Assembly (NCBI GenBank): GCA_964441265.1
Contig: CAYYKJ010000003.1
Location: forward strand, 1-64,000
Length of the DNA: 64,000 nucleotides
Direction of reading: 5' to 3'
Source: JAFGDH01 sp964441265
GTDB lineage: Archaea; Aenigmatarchaeota; Aenigmatarchaeia; QMZP01; QMZT01
In this document: positions 35,109-42,975 of the stretch, one piece after another
Layout of the letters: each line of letters opens with the position of its first letter
How positions within the stretch are numbered: position 1 is the stretch's first letter
Position numbers and translations under genes: made by a program
The notes under the pieces: generated by a model
What the model saw: the letters and a program-made list of their open reading frames with translations, nothing else
Databases searched by the model: none
What the model was told of the DNA's origin: nothing

Positions 35109-35702
35109 TCACACCTTTATCTCCTTCACCGATCTCTTCGGGAGGGTGACCATGTATGCCCTCCTCCTCTCCACCACGGCGGCGTTGATGAAAAGCGTCC
35201 TGCCGTGCTCCAGCACCCCCGCTGATTCGTGGATGTGGCCGAAGACGTGGAGTACCGGGCCCTTGGTCTCGGCGAACTCCCGGAACTCGAGGAGTCCTGC
35301 ATTGTTCCCGAAAAAGGACAGGTCCAGTATCCCGTAGGGCGGCTCGTGGGTGATCAGGATCAGTTTCTTGGGGTCGATATCCTTGGTTATCTCATACATT
35401 TCCTTGCCCAGGAAATACCTGGAGTCCACCCCCAGGAAATGGTATCCTCCGTATTCCTCCATCATGTTGTTCATTACGGTGACCTTCCCGTTTTTGGTCT
35501 TCAGGTTCACGTCCCAGTTCCCGTGGACGAAGAATGTCTTTATGTTCGCTCTGTCGAATGCTTTCCTGGCGTCCCCCCTGTCCATGAAGTCGCCGGCGTT
35601 GATCAGGACGTCAGGCTTGTGCTTTTTCACGGCGGATTCTATGTTCTCCCATATCTCCTTCTCCTGGTGGATGTCCGCGACGCAGAGTATTTTCAGTGCC
35701 AT
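35109..35702 (-). CDS. Metallophosphoesterase (YfcE/Mre11-type calcineurin-like)
   Basis: 197 residues from the ATG at 35702 (MALKILCVADIHQE); two upstream in-frame codons are less likely. The dinuclear metal motifs are all present: ADIH, NAGDFMD, FVHGNWD (GNHD in most members, here Trp for His), ITHEPP and FGHIHES. Small proteins of this type hydrolyse phosphodiesters such as cyclic nucleotides or 2',3'-cyclic ends. It follows the small partner gene of the Doc-like protein by 11 bases on the same strand. Confidence 0.88.
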   Translation of the reverse strand: MALKILCVADIHQEKEIWENIESAVKKHKPDVLINAGDFMDRGDARKAFDRANIKTFFVHGNWDVNLKTKNGKVTVMNNMMEEYGGYHFLGVDSRYFLGKEMYEITKDIDPKKLILITHEPPYGILDLSFFGNNAGLLEFREFAETKGPVLHVFGHIHESAGVLEHGRTLFINAAVVERRRAYMVTLPKRSVKEIKV

Positions 35703-35713
35703 TTTCAACAACT

Positions 35714-35929
35714 TCACAGGTTTTTATCAATGAGGCCGTCCAGAAGATCGGACATGATCTCTCCCTTCTCCTTCGAACTCCTTTTTAACTTATTCACATT
35801 CGCTCTTTTTAAGGTAAAGCTGCGCCTGATCTTTTCCAGGGGGAACTCCCCTGTCCTTTCGTATTCCTCCAGCATATCCGTATATTTCTTGTTCTCTCTC
35901 ATTATTCTCTCAATGTCCTTCAATCGCAT
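35714..35929 (-). CDS. Small charged protein downstream of a Doc-like gene (possible antitoxin)
   Basis: 71 residues, strongly charged and predicted helical (LKDIERIMRENKKYTDMLEEY, then an Arg/Lys-rich middle and DLLDGLID at the end). No family recognised. It starts inside the last codons of the shifted Doc frame, so the two genes are coupled. Position suggests an antitoxin or regulatory partner, although antitoxins more often precede Doc (inference). Confidence 0.55.
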   Translation of the reverse strand: MRLKDIERIMRENKKYTDMLEEYERTGEFPLEKIRRSFTLKRANVNKLKRSSKEKGEIMSDLLDGLIDKNL

Positions 35930-36231
35930 ACCTCACCAACCTCTCTATTCTGTTAATCTCGGTTATGTTTTCGGATGATATTTTCGTTTGCGGCCATCTT
36001 GGAATTTCCAAGAATGGTCAGTGCAACCACAAGCGCCGTTCTTTTGTTAACATCCGTGAATGGGTGTCCCGAGAGTATGGACCTCCACAAATATGCAATC
36101 TTCCTGTATACTGACTTTCCTTTGCCCGTATCCAAAGCAGTTTCGATTTCCGCATCGGTTCTCAGACTCCCGCCGTATTTATCGTTTATCCATTTTATTC
36201 TTTCCTTTCCTATGACATATTCCGAATTCAT
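35910..36231 (-). pseudogene. Doc/Fic-family toxin gene with apparent frameshift
   Basis: The first ~80 residues are Doc-like, with the catalytic Fic motif HPFTDVNKRTALVVAL near 56-71. Such enzymes phosphorylate or AMPylate targets such as EF-Tu/EF-1A. The ATG frame stops early at 35953, while the next frame continues as KISSENITEINRIERLVRYA, a plausible C-terminal helix, to a stop at 35910 that overlaps the next gene. Removing one base near 35983 would restore a ~106-residue protein. Either the gene is inactivated, or this is an assembly error or programmed shift. Confidence 0.6.
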
Positions 36232-36274
36232 ATGTATTATTTTGTAGATTTCCGAACACGGAGGTATCGAAAAA

Positions 36275-37435
36275 TCATGCCAAAAGCTCTTCCGAGGTCA
36301 TGCAGAAAATCTTGGCGAGGTCGAGCAGATCCCGGACATCCACGCATTCATTGGCCTTGTGGGCCATTTCCTTTCCCGGGGAAAACATCGCTGTTACTAT
36401 CCCGTGCTCTGCGAGGGGCTTGGCGACCGTCGTGGCGGGAGAACCGTACGTCTCCGGTGTGATTCCCCTCACTTTATTGAAGCTCTTCCGAAGGGAACTT
36501 ACAAGCTCGTTCTTCCTTTTTTGTATGAATGGTCTCTGGTCATCTATGATCTCTGTCTCGAACCTGGCATTTTTGTTCCTCTTTTTGACCCTCTCCAGCA
36601 TCCCCTTCACGTCCTTCAATATCTTTTCCATGTTCATGGAGGGAAGGTAGCGGAAATCTATGGCGCACTCACACCTGGCGGGGACAGTGTTCACCGAGGA
36701 TCCTCCCTTTATGGTACCTATGTTCCTGGTGGGGTCCGAGAACATCGGATTCGGGCTGTAGTTGTATCTGTACTTCCTGAATTCTTGCAGAAAATCCAGC
36801 ATGTTCTCGATGGCGTTGACCCCCTTGTGGGGCCTTGAGCCGTGCGCCTGCTTCCCGTGGGAGATGACCCTGAGGAAGAGCAGCCCCTTCTCTCCGACGG
36901 ATATCCTCTTCATGTCCGTTTCCACGTCAGGGACTATTGCATAATCCCCGGATATCTTCTTTTCGTCCAGGAGATATCTCAGTCCAAATTTAGATCCCAG
37001 CTCTTCATCAGCAACGCAGGCAATCACCAGGGATCCCTTCATCTCCCTTTCCATGGATTTCATGATCTTGCCGCAGATCAGGGCAGAGGCCAGCTGACCC
37101 TTGTTGTCCATGACCCCCCTCCCGAAGGCCTTCCCGTCCCTGACGACCATTCTGAAGGGATCGGTCTTCCAGCCCTCTCCCGGAGGGACGACATCCATGT
37201 GAACCGCTATTATCACGGAAGGATTACCCTTTCCTATGTATCCTATGACGTTCGTTCTTCCCTTCTCCCTCTCGAAAACTCGGTACCTGATGCCATTTTC
37301 CCGGAAAAAGCGCTTTATCACCTCCGCGGCCATGTGTTCGTTGCCGGGAGGGTTGGTGGTGTCCTTTTCCACCAGTTTGCCCAGAACCGATAAAAGTTCG
37401 TTCTTCTCCTTTTCGACATCAGCAGAAAAATCCAT
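36275..37435 (-). CDS. M20-family metallopeptidase (ArgE/DapE/carboxypeptidase-like)
   Basis: 386 residues. Zinc-binding and catalytic blocks are clear: VHMDVVPPGEGW (His and Asp), GRGVMDNKGQ (shared Asp), ADEELGS (Glu base and Glu ligand), VPDVETD, and a C-terminal AHKANECVDV (His ligand). The middle dimerisation domain has HGKQAHGSRPHKGVNAI. Members remove acyl or amino-acid groups from amides; the exact substrate (N-acyl amino acid, peptide or succinyl-diaminopimelate) cannot be read from sequence. It shares a 33-base divergent promoter gap with the YjbQ gene. Confidence 0.9.
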   Translation of the reverse strand: MDFSADVEKEKNELLSVLGKLVEKDTTNPPGNEHMAAEVIKRFFRENGIRYRVFEREKGRTNVIGYIGKGNPSVIIAVHMDVVPPGEGWKTDPFRMVVRDGKAFGRGVMDNKGQLASALICGKIMKSMEREMKGSLVIACVADEELGSKFGLRYLLDEKKISGDYAIVPDVETDMKRISVGEKGLLFLRVISHGKQAHGSRPHKGVNAIENMLDFLQEFRKYRYNYSPNPMFSDPTRNIGTIKGGSSVNTVPARCECAIDFRYLPSMNMEKILKDVKGMLERVKKRNKNARFETEIIDDQRPFIQKRKNELVSSLRKSFNKVRGITPETYGSPATTVAKPLAEHGIVTAMFSPGKEMAHKANECVDVRDLLDLAKIFCMTSEELLA

Positions 37436-37468
37436 AATAAATTTTAAACCCGCATCTAATTAATTGTT

Positions 37469-37885
37469 ATGATCGAGCACGAGACCATCCGGGTCTCCAC
37501 CAGGGGGCACTGCGATATAATAAACATAACACCCCAGGTGGAGGGAATCCTCTCCAAATCCAAGATCAAGGAAGGTCTGGTAAACGTATTCATCTCCGGT
37601 TCCACCGCCTCCGTATCGACCATAGAGTACGAGCCCAATCTGGTGAAGGACATGCAGGAGGCACTGGAGAAGATCGCCCCGGAGGACAAGGCGTACCACC
37701 ACAAGGAGACCTGGAACGACGACAACGGATTCTCCCACGTGAGGGCGACACTGATGAAGCCCGGAATCACGGTGCCCTTCAGGAACAAAAAACCCTTACT
37801 GGGGACATGGCAGCAGATCGCCTTCCTGGATTTCGACAACAGACCCAGGGACAGGGAGATAAAGGTGACTGTGAGCGGGGAATGA
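37469..37885 (+). CDS. YjbQ family protein (UPF0047)
   Basis: 138 residues, full length. Characteristic blocks are GHCDIINITPQVEGIL, GLVNVFISGSTASVSTIEY, YHHKETWNDDNGFSHVRATL and a final GTWQQIAFLDFD. The family is reported to have weak thiamine-phosphate synthase activity and may bind a metal through its conserved His residues; its true role is uncertain. A TATA-like AAATTTTAAA lies about 28 bases before the ATG. Confidence 0.9.
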   Translation: MIEHETIRVSTRGHCDIINITPQVEGILSKSKIKEGLVNVFISGSTASVSTIEYEPNLVKDMQEALEKIAPEDKAYHHKETWNDDNGFSHVRATLMKPGITVPFRNKKPLLGTWQQIAFLDFDNRPRDREIKVTVSGE

Positions 37886-37887
37886 AG

Positions 37888-38652
37888 TCATTCCGAATAC
37901 TTCCACAGGAGATTGAACCATTTGACGTAGGAATCCGCGATTTTCCTGTTTATTATCATGAAACAGGTAGGATTGTCGCCATCCCACAGGACGTTCACTA
38001 CCCTGTCGGCATAGATGTTGATTATGGCAGGCGTGGAGAACTCCTTCGGCAGGAACTTCACTTCCATGAGTTTGAGTCTGGATATGTTCTTCCCCTTCAC
38101 CTCGTGATCGTACAAAACCCTCCATTTGATGTTGTTCTTTATCCTCTCCCGGTTGAAGCCGGGGAAGAAGTATTTCAGGAATCTGTCCTCCTTCCCCACT
38201 CCCCCTATCAGGTATATGTCCTCCCCCTGCCGTAGTATGTCCCTCCGTACTGCCTTGAACCCATCCTTCCCCGCAAAAACGTGCGCCTCTGAGCGGTGTC
38301 TCCTGGCAGACGGCATTTTCTCGAGTTCGGGTATGATTTTTTTGATCTTTTTCTTCTTTTCCTCCAGCTTCTCCTTCTCCTCCTCGATGTATAACACAAG
38401 ATTGTTGGGATCGGACGCCTCGAAGAATTTGACGTTTTTCACTATCACGTATGAAACCAGTCCCTTGTCGGAAAGCTTGTTCACCGCCTCGTACACCCTG
38501 CTCCGGTGAAGCCCGACCTCCTTGGTCAGCTCGCCTATCTTCGTGGATCCCGTCCGTATCAGCGCCAGATATACCTCGACCTCGCTCTTTGTGAGGTTGG
38601 TGTTTTCGAGCACGCCCGGACTGAGGGGCAGTTCTTCGGATTCCATGACCAT
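37888..38652 (-). CDS. TrmB-family transcription regulator
   Basis: 254 residues from the ATG at 38652. It has a winged helix-turn-helix (LTKSEVEVYLALIRTGSTKI, LTKEVGLHRSRVYEAVNKLSDKGLV), a coiled linker rich in Glu/Lys, and an effector domain with a DUF1724/TrmB-like sugar-binding layout. Archaeal TrmB proteins regulate sugar metabolism and transport. Its N-terminus overlaps the broken end of another gene, so its original promoter may have been lost or replaced. A frame extending to 38697 runs through that broken gene and is unlikely. It converges with yjbQ. Confidence 0.82.
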   Translation of the reverse strand: MVMESEELPLSPGVLENTNLTKSEVEVYLALIRTGSTKIGELTKEVGLHRSRVYEAVNKLSDKGLVSYVIVKNVKFFEASDPNNLVLYIEEEKEKLEEKKKKIKKIIPELEKMPSARRHRSEAHVFAGKDGFKAVRRDILRQGEDIYLIGGVGKEDRFLKYFFPGFNRERIKNNIKWRVLYDHEVKGKNISRLKLMEVKFLPKEFSTPAIINIYADRVVNVLWDGDNPTCFMIINRKIADSYVKWFNLLWKYSE

Positions 38653-38842
38653 TAAAGGCGACAAATCTTGGATCCTTCGATTCCATGCTTTTTTCAAAAT
38701 GGGATCTCGTCACGTTATTTCCTTTGAGCGTCAGCGGTTTTATGCCATTCTTTTCAGCTTTTTTAATAATTTTTCTGCTCCATCTGCTTGCATACTGAAC
38801 GGTGGAATCAGAATTGGGTAACGTTATCAACATGTTCTTCAC
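38640..38842 (-). pseudogene. N-terminal fragment of a caspase/CHAT-like peptidase, ends at its NGHG motif
   Basis: About 66 residues from the ATG at 38842 (start overlaps the previous stop as ATGA) end in RFVAFNGHG. The pattern of an N-terminal strand, YASRWSRKIIKKAEKNGI helix, second strand, and then hydrophobic strand plus N-G-H-G is typical of clan CD-like (caspase/CHAT) domains, where this His is catalytic. Directly after the motif, the same frame runs on only as an out-of-frame reading of the TrmB gene. The protein therefore looks cut off by a deletion. Family assignment is by pattern memory, not by a search. Confidence 0.55.
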
Positions 38843-39042
38843 TGTTTTTTAAATGATCTCAAATAAGAAAGCTGCATTTCGATTATACTTTCCCCTATGG
38901 AATCACCTTTCCTGACGTGTTCTATTAACTCGTCCCTGCTCATCGGCTTGCCTGAAAATCCAATAGAAAGCAAAGCGTTATCGGGTATTGCCCTCAGACG
39001 GGCGATAACAAGCTCGATCTCGTCTTTCCCCATATTGATCAT
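38839..39042 (-). CDS. Small conserved-type protein, middle gene of a coupled three-gene module
   Basis: 67 residues, predicted mixed alpha/beta, with a helical C-terminus (DELIEHVRKGDSIGESIIEMQ). Start and stop each overlap a neighbour by 4 bases (ATGA), so translation is coupled to the genes on both sides. The text resembles small archaeal proteins that travel with a second small protein and a peptidase-like gene. Function unknown. Confidence 0.65.
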   Translation of the reverse strand: MINMGKDEIELVIARLRAIPDNALLSIGFSGKPMSRDELIEHVRKGDSIGESIIEMQLSYLRSFKKQ

Positions 39043-39218
39043 ATTATCCCAAGTTTTATAAGTTTTTCAATTATTTTCTTTCCCTTCTCAGTTTTGTGAT
39101 TGATTTCCTTATACGCGACGTTCCAGCTAACGGGTTCTCCGTCGATGACAACTACTATTTCCTGCCTTGTCTTTAATGGCAAATTAGAATAAACCCGCAT
39201 GAACCTTGACGTGCTCAT
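39039..39218 (-). CDS. 59-residue first gene of the coupled three-gene module
   Basis: Translation from ATG 39218 gives a small protein starting STSRFMRVYSNLPLKTRQEI, then VVVIDGEPVSWNVAYKEI and a lysine-rich helical end (KKIIEKLIKLGII). Its stop overlaps the ATG of the next gene (ATGA). The strand-turn-strand VVVIDGEPVSW and the helical tail look like a small folded protein. No function is known to me. A conserved pair with the 67-residue neighbour is suggested by the tight coupling. Confidence 0.65.
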   Translation of the reverse strand: MSTSRFMRVYSNLPLKTRQEIVVVIDGEPVSWNVAYKEINHKTEKGKKIIEKLIKLGII

Positions 39219-39288
39219 ATCAAACCACAGGGATTCCTGTAATATATAATTATCACCGGTGTGATAAAAAGTTGTTCGTGTTTCTTTG

Positions 39289-39705
39289 TTATCCGTCCAG
39301 AATATCCATTACGTCGTCTTTCATCTTCTTCAGAAGATGGATTTTAAGGCCCTTCTCGATCCTCCTGAGCGTCTTGTCGTCCGGGCGGAAACCCTGGGAC
39401 TCGATCCTCCTGAGCACTGATTCCTGTATGCCGATCTTACTGGCAGCGTCCTTCTGCCTGAGACCGAGCTTTTCCCTGGCGCACCTGACCCTTCCGGCCA
39501 GATCGGAGACCACTTCCCTCTCCTCTATTTCGGGGATGAAATCCCCCTTCGGGACATGGTGGGGGACATTGACCCCCCTCCTTTGTATCTCCTCGCCCAG
39601 GGAGGAGCATTCACTGCACACCTCAAGCTCGCTCCTGCCCATCCTGATCCTCCGGGTTTCAGAAACCTCTTTCCCGCAAATCTCGCACTCGGGCATGCCA
39701 ATCAC
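39289..39705 (-). CDS. Multiprotein bridging factor 1 (MBF1)-like regulator
   Basis: 138 residues in the archaeal MBF1 layout. An N-terminal zinc ribbon (CEICGKEV...CSECSS) is followed by a linker and then a helix-turn-helix of the Cro/C1 type (LRQKDAASKIGIQESVLRRI), with a long C-terminal helix. MBF1 bridges transcription factors and TBP in eukaryotes and is ribosome-associated in archaea. It follows the beta-sandwich surface protein gene by 14 bases on the same strand. Confidence 0.92.
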   Translation of the reverse strand: MIGMPECEICGKEVSETRRIRMGRSELEVCSECSSLGEEIQRRGVNVPHHVPKGDFIPEIEEREVVSDLAGRVRCAREKLGLRQKDAASKIGIQESVLRRIESQGFRPDDKTLRRIEKGLKIHLLKKMKDDVMDILDG

Positions 39706-39719
39706 TCAGAATTCTATAA

Positions 39720-40856
39720 TCAAAATATGGTCATGTTGACCTCGGATATGTCCCAGCTACCGCTTCCCATGAAGGAGACGGTATTGCCCCCTTCAACGAG
39801 GTCGGATTTCTCGAAGGAAACCGTGTTGTTACCCTCCCTCACCGACTGGACACCCATCTCGTTGCCGTTGATCCTTATCTTCAGTATACCGTCCTTGTGT
39901 ATCTCATCGACTATGAAGATTATGTTTCCCTCTGTGAAAGCGTCCATGTCTTCCTGCGTGACCTGGAAATCCTTCTCCTGCACCACGTCGTTGGTGGAGA
40001 GGTAAAGCTCAAGAACCGCGTTGTCCACGGCGAAAACGTCGTTGGACTTGAAGGCGAGTATGTTATTCCCCACCTTCATTGTGTCGGAGATGTCCGAGTA
40101 TTCGAGCTCTATGGTCTCCAGGTTCTCGGGATCGGTCTCGCTGTATATCTCCCTGCCGTTAAGGAGTATGGTCATTTTACCCTCCTGGCTGGTGGTGGTG
40201 TAGAATTTCAGCCTCCCCATATCCCATGACTCCAGCTCGTTGGAATATATGTCGAAAGCGAGCAGCTTCTCCGGTCCGTATTCCGCGGTGACCTCCATGT
40301 CGTCCAGGGTGTACATGGTGTTCCAGCCCCAGCAGGTGATGGGCGGGGTACCTCCCAGGAACTCCAGGGTGTTGGAGGTCTTTACGTAATCGGGTTCCAC
40401 GGCCACGTCGTAATGATAAAGCTTGGGGACCTTGCTGAAGAACGACCTGTCGTTCCACCTCATTATCAGGTTGGAACACTCGGACATCTTGCCCGGATCG
40501 TCGTTTATGTTGAATCCCACGTTCACCTTCCTGAGGCCGCTCAGTATTCCCTGGTCCACGTCAATCCTGAATTTCTTGGAGTCCTCTCCCCCCAGAAGGG
40601 AAGTGCTCACGGTGAAAGAGGGCATGGTCTCAAGGGTCTGGGTGTTGGTCTCCCCCACGGCGAAGGATCCGAAGGTTATGGTCCTGGAGACCTCGTCGGC
40701 CTCGGCCAGCCCCACCCTTCCCAGGGATTCGAAGTGGGCGATCTGGTTGTCCGCCGGCTGGAGCACGCCCGTCCACTCCCCGAGGGGGATACCTACGAGG
40801 AGCATGACCCCCACTATAACAATCCCGGCTATCAGGACCAGAAGGAATTCGTCCAT
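39720..40856 (-). CDS. Membrane-anchored extracellular beta-sandwich protein
   Basis: 378 residues. An N-terminal hydrophobic helix (FLLVLIAGIVIVGVMLLVGI) acts as anchor or pilin-like signal, with the rest outside. The exodomain holds at least two jelly-roll-like repeats (EGKMTILLNGREIY and DGILKIRINGNEMG), each followed by an NxV-F..ND/SD pattern. This is reminiscent of archaeal surface or archaellum-associated domains. It is transcribed upstream of MBF1 and divergently from pelota. No catalytic motif; function unknown. Confidence 0.72.
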   Translation of the reverse strand: MDEFLLVLIAGIVIVGVMLLVGIPLGEWTGVLQPADNQIAHFESLGRVGLAEADEVSRTITFGSFAVGETNTQTLETMPSFTVSTSLLGGEDSKKFRIDVDQGILSGLRKVNVGFNINDDPGKMSECSNLIMRWNDRSFFSKVPKLYHYDVAVEPDYVKTSNTLEFLGGTPPITCWGWNTMYTLDDMEVTAEYGPEKLLAFDIYSNELESWDMGRLKFYTTTSQEGKMTILLNGREIYSETDPENLETIELEYSDISDTMKVGNNILAFKSNDVFAVDNAVLELYLSTNDVVQEKDFQVTQEDMDAFTEGNIIFIVDEIHKDGILKIRINGNEMGVQSVREGNNTVSFEKSDLVEGGNTVSFMGSGSWDISEVNMTIF

Positions 40857-40941
40857 ATTTAATTTATCTCGGAGCTAAATTTTATATGTATAGGTTAAAC
40901 AAGGCATAAAACCGGATTTGAACGGATTCGAGGCGATAAAC

Positions 40942-41943
40942 TTGAAAATGCTCAGAAAGGACCTGAAGAACGACACGGTGAAAATATTAGTCGAATCTCC
41001 GGATGATTTATGGCACCTCTCCAACATAATCGGGAAGGGAGACCTGGTCAGACTGAGGACCTTCCGGAAGGTCATAGTCAAATCCGGCGGGGACTTCAAG
41101 TACGGGGATAAGAAGCCCATGGTTCTTACATTAAGGACAGACACGGCGGATTTCCAGAAGGATACGGGAGTTTTCAGGCTGGGAGGGGAGATAGTCGAGG
41201 GCCCGGACTCGGCAAAGAAATCCGCCCATCACTACGTGAACTTGGAGGAGGGGACACGGCTCTCCATAATCAAGAAATGGAAACCTTACCACCTGGAAAG
41301 GATAAAGAAGGCGGGAAAGAGGAAGCCCGCCCTTTTGGTGTGCGTTATAGACAGAGATGAGGCAGACCTAGCCGCCGTGATGGAATCCGGTGTGGAAATG
41401 AAGACCAGCATAGTCAATCAGGACGCTGAGAGGATGGAGGAGTTCTATGACAGGGTCATCAAGTGCATGGAAGGAGAGAAGGGATACGAGAGGATAATCC
41501 TTGCCGGTCCCGGTTTCGAGAGGGAGAACCTCCTGAAATACATGAAGCAGAAGAAATCCCTTCTGGTAAAGGACATCATACTCGAGAAATCATCCTCCAC
41601 CGGCATAAACGGAGTGAACGAAGTGATCAGGAGCTCCTCGGTTCGCATCCTGAAGGATACCAGAATATCAAAGGAGAGCAGGCTGGTGGAGGACGTTCTG
41701 GGACGGATAAAGAGCGGAGGGATGGCAGTCTACGGCCCCGAGGAGACCAGGAAAGCGGTGAAGTCCGGGGCGGTGGAGAAACTCATGGTCTCGGATAAGA
41801 AGGTCTACGAGAACGAGGGGCTCATGGAGGAAGCCGAGAAGCAGGCCGGAGAGGTGGTCATAATCGGCTCGGACCACGAGAAGGGCGAGCAGTTCCTCCA
41901 CCTGGGAGGGATCGCCGCGTTCACCAGGTACAAGCTGGATTAG
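40942..41943 (+). CDS. pelA: Pelota, mRNA surveillance / ribosome rescue factor
   Basis: 333 residues. It is an eRF1-like protein that, with aEF1A/ABCE1, splits ribosomes stalled on mRNA. The N-terminal Sm-like domain reads MLRKDLKNDTVKILVESPDDLWHLSNII, with DxRxxLRTFRK-type continuation. The central eRF1 domain has FYDRVIKC and ILAGPGFERENLLKYM, and the C-terminal part ends GGIAAFTRYKLD. No GGQ motif is present, as expected for pelota. TTG 40942 is preferred as start because it gives the family start; an upstream in-frame TTG at 40918 adds residues unlike the family. A TATA-like TTTTATATG lies near 40880. It converges on the glycosylase gene with a 4-base overlap. Confidence 0.93.
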   Translation: MKMLRKDLKNDTVKILVESPDDLWHLSNIIGKGDLVRLRTFRKVIVKSGGDFKYGDKKPMVLTLRTDTADFQKDTGVFRLGGEIVEGPDSAKKSAHHYVNLEEGTRLSIIKKWKPYHLERIKKAGKRKPALLVCVIDRDEADLAAVMESGVEMKTSIVNQDAERMEEFYDRVIKCMEGEKGYERIILAGPGFERENLLKYMKQKKSLLVKDIILEKSSSTGINGVNEVIRSSSVRILKDTRISKESRLVEDVLGRIKSGGMAVYGPEETRKAVKSGAVEKLMVSDKKVYENEGLMEEAEKQAGEVVIIGSDHEKGEQFLHLGGIAAFTRYKLD

Positions 41944-42584
41944 AGTCTCTTCTTGCAGAATCCTTCCAGCGGGCATTCGCCGCAGAGGGGCCTAGGCCTG
42001 CACACGTCTTTTCCCAGTTCGACTATGAGGGCGTGGAACTCCTTATAAATCCCGATGTCTCCCGGAATCCTCTTCTCGAAAAATCCCCTTATTTTCTCAT
42101 AACCGATATCCTTTCCAAACAGACCCATCCTGGAGAATATCCTCCTTGTGTAGGTGTCGGCCACGAATAACGGCCTACCTGCGGCATAAAGGAGTATCGA
42201 ATCCGCCGTCTCGGGTCCGATACCGTTCACTTTCAGCAAAAGGTCTCTTTCTATCTTTTTCAGGAAATTGTTTACACCACCATAACCCTTCACAAAATTC
42301 GCGAATCCCCTCAGCTTGACCGCTTTCTGGTTGTAATAACCGCTGGGCCTGATCAGTTCCGCCAGTTTGTTTTCATTCATCTCAAGAAGTTTTTCGAGGT
42401 CGGTTATTTTTTCCCTTTTCAGGTTCTCAAGGGCCCTCTCCACGTTCTTCCAGCTGGTGTTCTGGGTCAAAATCGCCCCTATACAGACTTCCCATTCCTT
42501 AGGGACGAACCCACCTTCCATGGGCCACCATTCCTGCGGTCCGAAATGATTAAGAAGCTTGCGGTAAACCTCGATGATTCTCAT
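41940..42584 (-). CDS. Endonuclease III-related DNA glycosylase (HhH-GPD, COG2231-like)
   Basis: 214 residues. It has the HhH-GPD fold with GAILTQNTSWKNVERAL, the helix-hairpin-helix VNGIGPETADSILLYA, the catalytic Asp in VADTYTRR, and a C-terminal 4Fe-4S motif C-x6-C-x2-C-x5-C (CRPRPLCGECPLEGFC). The lysine that makes endonuclease III bifunctional (GxGxKTA) is Glu here. It is therefore probably a monofunctional base glycosylase like MagIII. It excises damaged bases in base excision repair. Confidence 0.9.
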   Translation of the reverse strand: MRIIEVYRKLLNHFGPQEWWPMEGGFVPKEWEVCIGAILTQNTSWKNVERALENLKREKITDLEKLLEMNENKLAELIRPSGYYNQKAVKLRGFANFVKGYGGVNNFLKKIERDLLLKVNGIGPETADSILLYAAGRPLFVADTYTRRIFSRMGLFGKDIGYEKIRGFFEKRIPGDIGIYKEFHALIVELGKDVCRPRPLCGECPLEGFCKKRL

Positions 42585-42613
42585 AAGATTATTAAGAAAA
42601 CAATGATTAAAAA

Positions 42614-42928
42614 TCAGTCTCCCGGGGGGAAATCCGGAATGACGCTGTCAAAGAATTTCCTGACGGGCTCAAGTTTCACTTCGACCACTTTTCCCGTGTA
42701 ATGCCGTTTGATGGCCTGCCTCAGTCCGTTGAGGCTTTTGTATCCGAACTCGCTGGGATGATAGCCTGTCTTGCTCTCGTGTCCTTTCTCTCCTATTATT
42801 TTAACCATGACATAACGGGGCGTCAGTGAAGTCTCAAATCTTTTGGGATTGTGTCCGTGACGTTCAATAAAACCGTCCCATGGCCGATCAAGACTTTCAT
42901 ATAAGCCCGGTTCTTTTCCTTTTCCCAT
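42614..42928 (-). CDS. Hypothetical 104-residue basic protein
   Basis: A full open frame with an ATG at 42928, located 29 bases upstream of the glycosylase gene on the same strand. It has no membrane segment, no cysteines and no motif I recognise. The middle reads RYVMVKIIGEKGHESKTGYH and the end is VRKFFDSVIPDFPPGD. It probably belongs to the same transcription unit as the glycosylase. Codon pattern matches neighbouring genes. Confidence 0.6.
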   Translation of the reverse strand: MGKGKEPGLYESLDRPWDGFIERHGHNPKRFETSLTPRYVMVKIIGEKGHESKTGYHPSEFGYKSLNGLRQAIKRHYTGKVVEVKLEPVRKFFDSVIPDFPPGD

Positions 42929-42975
42929 GAACAGGATTTGTCCGTGAGCTTTTTAAAAACTGTCTTTCCCGAAAA

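Noticed and set aside
37796..38842. 348-residue frame from the peptidase-like start through the TrmB region
   Set aside because: Beyond residue ~66 it is an out-of-frame reading of the TrmB gene, rich in Arg/Gln/Gly; only the first part is meaningful.
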